A stretch of DNA of 39,095 bases from Gracilaria caudata (lineage: Eukaryota > Rhodophyta > Florideophyceae > Gracilariales > Gracilariaceae), in assembly GCA_030374735.1 (NCBI GenBank), contig JASCIV010000124.1:3796-42890 (forward strand), given 5' to 3'. Positions 27,436 through 36,488 of the stretch are shown here, in pieces. The position numbers and the translations under genes are program-made. Position 1 is the first letter of the stretch, and the number at the start of each line of letters is the position of its first letter. The notes beneath the pieces were generated by a model that was not told where the DNA came from, did not search any database, and was given only the letters and a program-made list of their open reading frames with translations.

Positions 27436-28412
27436 TTACCCGGTTGATTTGTCTGAGCTAATTGAGAGTGAGCCAGTAAAGTCCATGCAAATCTTGCCTT
27501 CAAAGGTCATTAACTGCAGACTGTCGCTCAGAGGGCTATCCGTCTTCGTTGGTGGATCCGCAAAATTCATTTTTCCGGGAACCCAAATCATTCTATCAAC
27601 GTTTCGAGTTTCGAAATTGTACCTGATGACGCTGACATCCCAGGAATAGAATGATCCGCGGCGTTTCTGCATGTCGAAAGAGTGCTGTGCAAGTCCTTAG
27701 AGTCGACGATAATCCAGAGACCCACATCCACATCCGGCAAAGTGCGATGTGCTCTACACAGCATCTTCCCCTCATCAATTCCTTCACCGGCAGCAAGTGT
27801 CTCAGCAGACCCAATTGATTTCGCAGGTCGGCGTGACTTGTGCGAACTCCACGATATGGAGTGTAGCACTGCATTACGCTACAGCTCCCCAAATACGAGC
27901 CCTGCAATATAACCAAGTTGCCCGTACTCATCTGTGCGACTTGAGTCGCAAAAGACCACCACATTGACCGGACATTGCTTCTGATTGGTAGGTCGGACGA
28001 ACGTCACTCTAGTTCCCTTTGCTTTCAGCCACTTCAACATGTTGATTTGCCCAATGATGTCCTTGACAGTAGGTGTCGGTCCTTTCTGCTGCAAATAGCT
28101 GGCCGCGAAGGGGCAGAAGGGAGGCGCCGCAACTCCAAGCCACCCGAAGGAACTGTCCAGAGAGCAGAATGTAGCGAGTTCAATACTGTTCAAGGGACTT
28201 TCTTGCTGCTTACTCCTCATTCGAGTGACTGTTCCTGGTTGGTACCCCAGTAGTGTCTCTTCACCATCCACAGAGATCGTCATATCCTCATACTGTGTTA
28301 GTTGTAGTCCGTAGAACTGAATGGTACCCGGTCTGTACACTATTGTAGTTTCCAAGCAGTTAGTGTTGCAATCCGAAATATACGGTTTCGTTTTATGTAC
28401 TTCTGGACACAA
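27436..28412 (-). pseudogene. Ty1/Copia-type RT C-terminus and RNase H relic
   Basis: The minus frame from 28412 reads NCLETTIVYRPGTIQFYGLQ and KEI..INMLKWLKAKG-like connection sequence, then VVVFCDSSRTDEYGQLGYIA (first RNase H Asp). A TAG lies at 27879-27881, followed in the same frame by SISWSSHKSRRPAKSIGSAE and LWIIVDSKDL (Glu and Asp sites). After a 1-nt shift near 27640 it ends with FETRNVDRMIWVPGKMNFAD and PPTKTDSPLSDSLQL. The order SWSSxKSxRxxxSxxxAEexA / VDSKDL / (H)WIPGxxNxADxxTK is that of Copia RNase H. The RT active site (YVDD) lies upstream and is missing. A poly(T) run at about 28438 marks the 5' break. Confidence 0.82.
28343..28402 (-). repeat. Copia RT segment, direct-repeat partner
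   Basis: This is the counterpart of 26858-26916 and lies in the Copia frame. The two copies bracket the RNase H relic and the LTR-like unit. Confidence 0.7.
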
Positions 28413-28429
28413 TAGTGTATCAAGGTCGA

Positions 28430-29219
28430 TTTCACATTTTTTTTTTTACATTGAGACATCTTTCATCTCAAAATTCTTTTCATTGCTTTATTTATGAGAT
28501 AGGGATTTTATTAATCGTTGAGTTCGGCATATACTTTTTCGGTATTTTGGTTCTCAGTTTGCATACCCTATCATCATAGATATATAGTTCTAAAGAAAGG
28601 TTTTGTGGGTGCTCTATTGTTTTGAAGGATGCGCACACATTCTTGATTCAGTTTAACAGCTATAATTCTTTGTTTGCATACCACTGTCTACTGATTCTCG
28701 GCATAATACGCTTGTTAGTCGCATAATATGCACAGAAATCATGCGTATAATCAATTTACATACTTCTGGAGCTGCCAAACAAATACCTCTTAGTATAATG
28801 CAGATAAACACGTCCTGTTCAAAGAAAATGCGTGAGTTAACGCATCCGTATAATACTAGACATTATGAGACAAGCACTAATAGTCCCATCATAATTAGTT
28901 TTGGAAACCTTTCTGGCCATAGTTTTGTTTCATATTCTTATCCAAAATGTTGGGTGCCAGTTTTTCTCTTTTTATATTAAAAGTATTATCTTTTTTGTAT
29001 GCTAGGCAAAAATGGGGGAGGTTCGATTTGCAGCAGTAACTGCAACACGTGTTCCTCAGTCACCGAATGAACAAGAGCAAAATCTATCAGAATATGTTAA
29101 GTGATCGTGTTCTTCCCGAAAGCGTTTCTCAAGAATACCCATGAGCTTCTTTTGATGACCACATTTCATCTGTGCTAAATTTCTTCTCGATGTAAACGCA
29201 TCGCAGGACATATTACGAC
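28430..29219. other. AT-rich stretch, no supported gene
   Basis: A T10 run lies near 28438, with low-complexity AT-rich sequence after it. A plus ATG frame at 28741-28980 (79 codons) has no motif. Nothing else is visible. Confidence 0.45.
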
Positions 29220-29282
29220 ATGAGGCGTATGAGTATTATTATCTCCTGCATTCTGCAACGGTTGTTGGCCTCAACTCAATTC

Positions 29283-29513
29283 TTGGAAAAGGTGTTTTCA
29301 TTTGCAGCGGGGCTGAAGAAACCTTACGCGTCTTGGCGCAATGCAAGACGTGGTATCTTTCTACCCGCGATAATGAAATATCTTCCAAACAACGCCTTCA
29401 GTCCAGAGAACACTAGTATTGATGCACGGTGCCGGGACATCGCGTTGGCAAAATGATACTTGCTTCACCACCTTTTGCAAGCTTCGCTGCAAATGAACAG
29501 ATGTTCTCCAAGG
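29283..29513. repeat. Short inverted repeat around a small coding-like segment
   Basis: CTTGGAAAAGGTGTTTTCATTTGCAGCGG (29283-29311) recurs inverted at about 29482-29513 with several mismatches. Both strands then read a similar phrase (LEKVFSFAAGL on plus, LENICSFAAKL on minus). This may be two fragments of the same repeat inserted head to head. Confidence 0.5.
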
Positions 29514-30775
29514 ATCTGCTTTCTCCCTTGCGTGATACGGAAATATTAAACAAAATCGCAACTTCATGATTCATCGTTATTGTTTGAGCAATCGCTCGGG
29601 CATTGATGGGAGCCGCTTGCATTCTTTCTCGTCGATATCAAAATCGACATATTTACTTTCTTCGTCCATACACTCTCTGGCGGAACGAGCGACATCCGGA
29701 ATTGTCCCTCGCAGCAACACCTGGTGCGGTTCGTCGTTGTCGCTTTTGGCTTTCTGAAGTTTTCGGGACTCTCTCACGACCAGAATTCACATTTTGTGAA
29801 GACGTCTTACCCTACGCCGACTACAAAGCCAAATGGAACCCTTGCAGTATATTCGGTAACGCCATCAACCGCTTCGAGAAGTCCAGGAACTATTAAGATT
29901 CTTTGCTGGTGTTACCTCTGCTCTGAACACTAGGCATCAAACTGTTGCACATTGGGTAAAGAGGCCCTAACAGAGCTTCTCACTGGACGCTAACACAGCC
30001 ACTAGAATGTTTTCTGGCACAGCTGGTACCCAGAATAGAGAAAGAAAACGAATCGGACATGATGCACCTCGAGTTTCTTTAAAAGCACCTTTACAGAATA
30101 ACCAAGGAAGGAGAGCCAATTGAATGCTGTAGCGTCCAGGCGTAAAACGCCTATCGGTTTGGGGCCAAGAGCACCCGAGATCTGTTTGACTTGAGAAGGG
30201 CAGCGAGTACCGTTCGTTTCTCATTCGAAGACCACTTCGTATTTTCTGCCAACCCGTATCATTTCACACAGATGAAAAAGTTCTTCAGAATTAATTGGAT
30301 CAGTACGGGTTTCCCCCAAAGTTGAAGAGCCCTACATTCTGCACACAGATGCTTTCAGAATGCCAAAATAGATTTTTTTGGGAATTGTAAGAGCAGGAGT
30401 GGAGATATTAGCTTGGACACTGTTTCATACTTGTTTCGGATTCTACCATCTACATGGTCCATTCATCTCCGGACCCTAAACATTTGAGATACTGGTTAGG
30501 CTCTATAATTACCTACACATTGGTTTTTCACATATTGATGGAGAAGAATTTCTAATCTACTATTATCATTTCGTGGTTGGATTTAAGGGTGATATACGTT
30601 ATGGAGAATACGTACGCAACTGAAGTGGACGTGTTCATTTCTAGGTTAGATTAAATGGCCGTTAATCAAATTATTTCCTTTCCAGTTGACGAACTACAAA
30701 TGGTAGTACCTTTTCTTTTAAGGTTTACATAGAATAATTAATCGAGGACAATCAATGTAATTAAAAGGGAAGAAT
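29514..30775. other. Unassigned stretch with short frames
   Basis: The frames include minus 29577-29777 (charged, ERLLKQ at the end), a short plus ATG frame at about 30008 (MFSGTAGTQNRERKRIGHDA, 38 codons), and a plus frame ending near 30325 (DHFVFSANPYHFTQMKKFFR). None matches a family I know. The region may hold decayed exons of an unknown gene. Confidence 0.3.
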
Positions 30776-31360
30776 TGTTATGAATGCGATGCGCTGGACG
30801 CCCTGTTCAACGCCGCGGCATAGAACACGCAGCCCAGCCCAGCGCAGTGGTGGCAGTTGTGAGGTTGGAAGCAGTGTCGTAATGGCCGCGCTAGCGCGCG
30901 CCATTTTGGCACAGCTGTTAATATGGTGCAAAGAGAAGCGGCTATTATGGCAGTGCTTCCAGATCCGGAAGTAGAGCTGTGAGACCATTACGCCGCTGCG
31001 TGGTGCTCGTTTTTCTCTATAAAAGCGCCGTGCTGGTCCATGCAACCGTCTCCCGTTCTCTCCGGGTCACGGCTCGAACAAGTAGAAGTTCCTTTAAGTG
31101 CCTTCGTTGCAAGTTAGTTTTATCCTCTGAATAAACAGTCATTTGCTTTATTGAATTTGTCTAAGTGTTTCAAGTTACTAAGTTTTACAAAAGTTGCCAA
31201 CGTTCTGCAAAGTTTCCAAAGTACAAAAAGTAAGTTAATTCTTGAAAGTAATGAAGTTAATCTTTCACTTAATTCCAAAGTTTTTGCGTAAGTCCAATTA
31301 TTACAACAGTTCACACCGGACATTTGGCCTAGTGGTTTCCGTGTTACCACACTCGCAACA
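30776..31360 (+). repeat. Solo-LTR-like unit
   Basis: The unit begins TGTTATGAATGCG and ends CTCGCAACA (TGTT...AACA). It has a TATA box TATAAAAG at 31018-31025 and AATAAA at 31130-31135, in the order expected for U3-R-U5. The interval after the polyadenylation-like signal (31150-31300) repeats AAGTT words many times. No flanking target duplication is visible and no element proteins are adjacent. A polymerase III A-box-like TGGCCTAGTGG lies at 31325-31335 with no B box. Confidence 0.45.
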
Positions 31361-31386
31361 GTACGTGACTTGACTACGTGGCTTTT

Positions 31387-31400
31387 TGTTGTACAACAAT
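31387..31400. repeat. Perfect 14-bp palindrome TTGTTGTACAACAA
   Basis: It sits in the spacer between the LTR-like unit and the Uma2-like gene, 238 bp before that gene's ATG. It could be a binding site; there is no further evidence. Confidence 0.4.
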
Positions 31401-31637
31401 CACACGGTGATACCTGTCTTGTTATGTTCAGCTCATGTTTTCAGACTTGCATGGAACACTTCTCATAGCCGTCATGTTGCTTGCGCAGCAGCTGGGTCCT
31501 TTACAGAAAACAATACATAAAACACTCGCAGGTACAGTACAGTACAAGCTTCGCAGGCTGGGAAGCTTTCATTACACCTAACTCCGGTTCGGTTTCTCTC
31601 TTTTCACGCCTCCTACCTCCACATAACTTTCTCAGAC

Positions 31638-32774
31638 ATGGAGTCACAGAATGATAGTCCAACACGCGACCAGCTAGAGCCCGCTTTGAATCAGTCGTGG
31701 GCGCTCTCTCCGTACTCCAACTCTTTTCCTTCTTATGTCTCTGACGATTGCTCTCCCGCTGCCTCGGATCTCTCTGCAGGTGCCTCTGCTGTGGCACTCT
31801 CTGCTTTCGTTGTACCAAACGCAATTGATAAACACGGCAGCTTGCACTTAGAATCAGTTTCATTTGATTACTTCATTAACATATCTTCGTGTGACTACGG
31901 CAGCTACGATTTCGTTGATGGTGTTCTCATTGCGCACAATATGAGTGACAGGGTGCACAGAAGAATTGTAACGTTTCTTGTTACTGTTTACAACGAGCTT
32001 CACCGAGACACAAATGATGAAGTAATTGCAATATCTGAGGCTTTAATTGCGATTCCTGCATACTCTTACGTTATTGGTCCCAGTCATACTAAGCAAACTC
32101 GCTCTCGTACAAGACGCTCGTCTTCGGCATTCACCATGAATACGTCCAGACGAGAATGCCGTGCAGATGTTGCCATCGGCATCCCTTTGAGCGACAACAA
32201 AGCAGTCGATCGCTCTCCCCGCTCCAGCCGGGTGGATTTTCCAGTCAATCACCCAGCGAAAGTTGTGTTAGAGGTGACAAGCAATAACCGACAGACGGAT
32301 CTGCTGGAGAGGAAGAGAGATTACGGCAAGGCAGAAGTGAAATATTATGTTATTGTTGATCGTGACATTCCGCGCACAGGGCGTCCTACGCATTGTCCAT
32401 CTATTGAAGTCGGGAGTCTTCGAAATAGAAAATACTGCTGGAAACGCTACTATCCAGGACAGTCTTTCCACACCGAATTCTTTGGTACGCTAAAGGTGGA
32501 AGACGTTTTGAAGCCCATCGACTCCAGAAGCGTCGTTCGCAAAACTGTTAATGAAACAAACGCTCGCTTCGACACCTTAACAGAGAAGTACAAAGCTTTG
32601 AAAAAACGGTCACGAGAAAGTGGCGTGCATGTGAGCTCCAGTAGTTCGAGCCCACAGCAAGCCCTGACCGTTGTCGTGCTCGTGTACGATGATATTCTTG
32701 AAATCGAAACAAGCAGTGTACCCTTTCCCTCTCGGGCTGGCTCTAACTCCTTCCAATCGTCGCGCATGATGTGA
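31638..32774 (+). CDS. Uma2/DUF820-type PD-(D/E)XK nuclease-like protein
   Basis: This is an intact ATG frame of 378 codons, the longest clean frame in the window. Residues 1-65 are Ser/Ala-rich and probably disordered. Residues ~66-125 match the Uma2 N-domain (LHLESVSFDYFIN..., YDFVDGVLIAHNM, HxRIVTFLVTVYNEL). Residues ~172-182 read ECRADVAIGIP with the putative metal-binding Asp177. Residues 208-241 read AKVVLEVTSNNRQTDLLERK and AEVKYYVIVD, giving Glu212 and Lys226 as the remaining PD-(D/E)XK positions. Uma2 proteins are putative endonucleases very common in cyanobacteria and also seen in some algae; their role is unproven. Residues ~300-327 could form a coiled coil. From about residue 355 the frame is antisense to the carotenoid isomerase relic, so the native C-terminus was replaced there. 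A pyrimidine-rich leader precedes the ATG. Confidence 0.72.
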   Translation: MESQNDSPTRDQLEPALNQSWALSPYSNSFPSYVSDDCSPAASDLSAGASAVALSAFVVPNAIDKHGSLHLESVSFDYFINISSCDYGSYDFVDGVLIAHNMSDRVHRRIVTFLVTVYNELHRDTNDEVIAISEALIAIPAYSYVIGPSHTKQTRSRTRRSSSAFTMNTSRRECRADVAIGIPLSDNKAVDRSPRSSRVDFPVNHPAKVVLEVTSNNRQTDLLERKRDYGKAEVKYYVIVDRDIPRTGRPTHCPSIEVGSLRNRKYCWKRYYPGQSFHTEFFGTLKVEDVLKPIDSRSVVRKTVNETNARFDTLTEKYKALKKRSRESGVHVSSSSSSPQQALTVVVLVYDDILEIETSSVPFPSRAGSNSFQSSRMM

Positions 32775-33651
32775 TGGCAATCCATTCCATCCTTTTCATG
32801 CATACTAACACCGAGGTTAGCCTCTCTCACTGCAATGTGCATTGAACAGAAGCTTGGGCTCTTTAAGTATCGCTCTCGAAAACGATATTCTGCGCTCGGT
32901 ACATGCTCAGCATCAACTAAACCACCTTCACCGAATGTGTCCCATCTTGTTGCGTTGCTGATTTCGGCCTTTGCCTTAATTTGGCTTCCATTGGCAAGCT
33001 TCACGCCACAAGCGCGTCCTTCTGAGAACAGAACTTTAGTCACCCGTGAGCCATATTGCACAGTGCATCCTGCCTTACCTTCAATGCCTTCGACAAGCTC
33101 TTGCGAAATTCTGCCAACAACACCCACAGGATTGTTTATACCGCCGTAATTTCGATCTAAAAATACCATACCGGCGTTGATCATTGGCATCAAATCTGCT
33201 CGTACTACGCTCCAGGAGTAACATTCCATGTCAATGAAGCACAAGAGATCCTTATCTTGAACATGTTTTCGTGCGATATCTCCTGCGTTCCTGGCAATTT
33301 ACCGCAGAAGAGATAAACATGCAAGCGGATGTGCAAAGAACATCCGCGGTAGGTAGTTCCGCTTCTCCAAGAAATGCAAGGGCATCGCATTCAGCGAGTT
33401 ATACACATTCCAGCATTCTCCATAAAACTTTTTAATGCCGTTCTCTTCGGAAGGAAAATGTTTGATGGGCTCATCAAGAAAGAGTTCGTATTCGCCATGA
33501 ACGCGGATGTTGATTCCGGGCAGATGGTATCTCACTTGTACAGGGTCCGGAATTGTGTCCAGTCTGCGCCCTACTATGTCCAGTGCACGAGTAAGCAAGT
33601 TGGTTGTGCCTCTTTCGCCAAATCCGAAAATGATGGGGAGCTCGATTGACG
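32700..33651 (-). pseudogene. CRTISO: Carotenoid isomerase (prolycopene isomerase) pseudogene, both ends missing
   Basis: One minus frame runs from 33651 to about 32700: IELPIIFGFGERGTTNLLTR, KKFYGECWNVYNSLNAMPL, a TAA at 33299-33301, then NAGDIARKHVQDKDLLCFID, MECYSWSVV, MINAGMVFLDRNYGGIN, ISNATRWDTFGEGG, KSPSFCSMHI, DCHHIMRDDWKELEP and GTLLVSI. These are conserved blocks of CRTISO, the FAD-dependent enzyme that isomerises cis-lycopene in plastids. The N-terminal FAD-binding GxGxxG and the C-terminal third are missing. Within the kept part there is one nonsense codon, and some substitutions break invariant positions (NNPVGVVG for NYPKGGVG). The left end meets the Uma2-like ORF tail; the right end meets a 32-bp minisatellite. 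It implies a photosynthetic host that has or had a functional copy elsewhere. Confidence 0.88.
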
Positions 33652-33654
33652 GGG

Positions 33655-33765
33655 GATGCGCTCATGTCGGAAGTGAGAGGTGGGGGGATGCGCTCATGTC
33701 GGAGGTGAGCGGTGGGGGGATGCGCTCATGTCGGAGGCGAGCGGTGGGGAGATGCGGCGATGGCG
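33655..33765. repeat. 32-bp tandem repeat, ~3.3 copies
   Basis: Units start GATGCG at 33655, 33687, 33719 and 33751 (GATGCGCTCATGTCGGAGGT type). The array starts exactly where CRTISO similarity ends, so it may mark the rearrangement breakpoint. Confidence 0.9.
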
Positions 33766-34726
33766 TTACATGGAGCGGAGCGACGGTGCGAGCTTGTGAG
33801 GGCATTTTCACCTCTGCATGCGCTGCGATTGCAGTCGGCGGCACGTCCGACACGCTGTTGCGAGCGTTCATGAACTTGCACTCAACCCGACGGGAGATCG
33901 CCGGCGGCGCGCTGGTGGTTGCGGGAAAGTGTTCCCTTTCCCATTTCAGTGAAAACAATACATATAGGTTTCTATTTTCTCCGTACGCTGATTGAAAAGT
34001 TTCAACAACTTCAAGGCGCCATAATCTTACTTACAGTAGTCAACTTTAGAGGTGAGTTTATCCATGACAGCGCGTGACAGTCCAACAATGAACTGAATTC
34101 ACAGCCCTAAAAATCTTACAAACATTACAGCGTATGTATCTACATAGCGCTACATACCGGTACGTAGCGCTACATCGCACTACATGCCGGTATGTAGCGA
34201 TATGTACCTTTTACGTCTAAAAAAATGCTGCTTTTGCATAAGTTGGCGTAAGCCATATGTTTTCTTCTTGTGAATATGTAGCCTTCTTTTCATTGTGACG
34301 GTATAAATATAATGGTTGAAGTTCAAAGAGAACCCAACATACTGAGACATGTATTATGATCATATATTCTAAAAACAGAGAACTTACTATAATTGTCATT
34401 TTGTTTTGATTAAACCAAAAACCCAAGTTTTTAAAATAGTATGCTACAGTTCTAGTGTCTCAATAGTACTGTAAAATAAGAGTAGTCGATAACAGAAGTG
34501 TGAAGAAGTTTTGCAACTACGCTGCTTTTCAATATAGTCACCAGCGTAAGTTACAGTCGAGATATTGGGAAGAACGGAAACAAGTTTTTCCAACGTGCTG
34601 ACGAACGCCAAGAACATTCCAATCTCCTCACACAACCTTCCTTCAGTAAGCATATATTCCTTCCCGATAAAGACAATAAACCACAGCGGTTCCCAGTTCT
34701 AATCGTAGAACATGATTTCCACGGCA
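33766..34726. other. Spacer with palindromes, no supported gene
   Basis: A plus frame continues from the minisatellite to 33995 (SACAAIAVGGTSDTLLRAFM) with no known domain. From 34000 on the sequence is AT-rich. Two adjacent palindromes at 34145-34200 are listed separately. Confidence 0.4.
34145..34201. repeat. Two adjacent near-perfect palindromes
   Basis: 34145-34172 (TAGCGCTACATACCGGTACG...) is a 28-bp palindrome centred on ACCGGT with one mismatched pair. 34175-34200 (TCGCACTACATGCCGGTATG...) is a second one centred on CCGG. The arms share TACAT/ATGTA and GCG words, and further TACAT units flank them. They could extrude as a cruciform pair. Confidence 0.8.
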
Positions 34727-35029
34727 TCAATTGCGCAAACGATGACGCGCGAACAGGTTCACGGCGGCTGGCGGTTCATGCTCAACGTGTTTCTTAGCCG
34801 GTGACCGATTGAAAGCAAGAATAAATGCTCGATATCCAATTGTGACACTATGGCTTACACGAATACTAAAGCTTGTTGGCGGCAGCAGTGGCCTGTTTTG
34901 CGCGTCCAGAAGGTTTACGTTAGCGAAACGGCTTGTGGTTGACGCCAATGCCATGAGTGTGCGGTTCGACCAACATTGATGGGTTAAAGAAGACAAAAAC
35001 TGTGTGCTTTCAATGACAGAGGCGCTCAA
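34727..35029 (-). CDS. Hypothetical frame
   Basis: A minus frame of 100 codons with mixed composition (NRTLMALASTTSRFANVNLL; SHSVTIGYRAFILAFNRSPA) contains no recognised domain and has no ATG at its 5' limit. It is given only as the best frame of the interval. Confidence 0.2.
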   Translation of the reverse strand: MSASVIESTQFLSSLTHQCWSNRTLMALASTTSRFANVNLLDAQNRPLLPPTSFSIRVSHSVTIGYRAFILAFNRSPAKKHVEHEPPAAVNLFARHRLRN

Positions 35030-35249
35030 TCGACGATATCTCCGTGCAATGTATTGGATAATAAGTTGCTGCGGAGTGCATGGTCACGGTAAAACCGGCA
35101 CAACATCGCAAAAGCGCACAGAGTGGTAAGGAGATGTAGCCTGTGTATATCAAAGACAAGGGCAAGCGCCATGACACCGTCGAGAGGCAGTAGCGAAGTT
35201 TTCAACTACGTCAGAAAACGGAACGGCAGCGAGTCAGTTGATCAAGCTG

Positions 35250-36010
35250 CTCAAATTTGGAAACAGCAGGTAGTACTCTGCAGATATCATGGAGTCCGTG
35301 TCTTCCAAACAGTGGTCTCGGGCAACGGCGGTATGGCAGTGGTGGCGTACAGTGGCGTTTTGCGGCAACGGTGTCCAGACCACGTGGGGATGAAAGCAGC
35401 GGGTTGCGAGAGGCAGTGACGCACGAATGTCGGCTAGCGGGGAAGACGGAGAGTGGGCAACTGTGGCCCGTGAATCATGGTTGCTCGCATTTTCGTGTCC
35501 GCGTCGGGGTTCGGGAAGCGCTTGTCATAACGATGGTGGCGTCAAGCGGGGAAGACTACGGGAAATGGGAGGTAGAGGTGGCATTTTGGGGACGGCATTG
35601 AGCAAACGATGGTTGCGTGCTGGCTTTGGCTTAAAGAGGTGGTCTTCGGTAGCAGTGTGCGGTGATGATATGCGAGCAGTTGGATGGGATTGCTGCGAGT
35701 GGGGGCATCCAAGCAAGAGAGATGAGGCGGCGACTGTGACATTGACGCCGTGTGTTGGGGATGACGGTAGCTTGTCAACGACGCTGGGTTGAAAACGACG
35801 GCGGCGTGGGGACGAAGGCGGCTGGCGGGTGGCGGTGGGGGAGCTGGCGACGGTGTTGGGAGCCGGGGACGGTGGCTGGGAAACGACGGTGGCTGACCGA
35901 CGACAATAGGGGGAACGGGCGATGGTGGGGGAAGCGGGCGACGGTCGGGGGAGCATGCGACGGTCGGGGGAGCGGGTGACGGTGGGGAAGCGGGCGGTGG
36001 TGTTCCCATG
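35250..36010. repeat. Degenerate G-rich minisatellite
   Basis: Variants of GGGGRAGCGGGCGACGGTCG and AACGATGGTGGCG recur with irregular spacing, clearest at 35815-36000 (GGCGACGGTCGGGGGAGC repeated). Purine-rich plus and Pro/Ser-rich minus frames (35525-36009) stay open only because the repeat lacks stops. They should not be read as genes. Confidence 0.7.
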
Positions 36011-36488
36011 GAGGTCGCGATGCGGGCGCTTTTTGAATCTCGGTCACGGTCATGACGGCGCCGTGCCTTTTGGCTTCCTTAGACGCGTGGACACGCGCGC
36101 ATACGCCCGCACTGTGTGCGCACTGAGATTTCAGAATTTTGAAAAGATCGAACCAGGCTGCAAGAGCTCAGAGAACTTAAAATATTGACTACTTGGCGTT
36201 CCAACTTTTTCGAGACGGCGCTCTCCTACAAGTGTTGCGTTTATAGCGGTATACCCCTTGCGTTAACTTCTTTTCGCTCGCTGCTCCCCTCTTCCTCAGC
36301 ACCAAATGCACATACTCAGGTTCTGTATTTGCTGCATTATGATGGGTTGACGAAAAGGGTAGCAGCGGCGGGCGAGAAAGGAGTTATTGAGTAAGCAACA
36401 AAAACAAGCGCCAACTAACCCTCAAGACCATATCCCTCTTCTCGTTCTTTTTCGAATCAGTCATCTTTTGCCAGAGGACCTCTTCAAA

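Noticed and set aside
3062..28412. In-frame stops read as a non-standard genetic code
   Set aside because: TAA, TAG and TGA all interrupt frames, at positions where relatives carry different residues, and frameshifts are also present. Reassignment of a codon would not explain this.
29577..29777. hAT dimerisation domain on the minus strand
   Set aside because: A charged segment and FSFAA-like words nearby hinted at it, but the conserved hAT order could not be traced.
31325..31400. tRNA gene at the A-box-like TGGCCTAGTGG
   Set aside because: No B box and no foldable T or acceptor arm follow. It is most likely a chance match inside the LTR-like unit.
35525..36009. Pro/Ser-rich minus frames as an extensin-like protein
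   Set aside because: They coincide with a degenerate G-rich minisatellite, several phases are open at once, and there is no signal peptide or non-repetitive domain.
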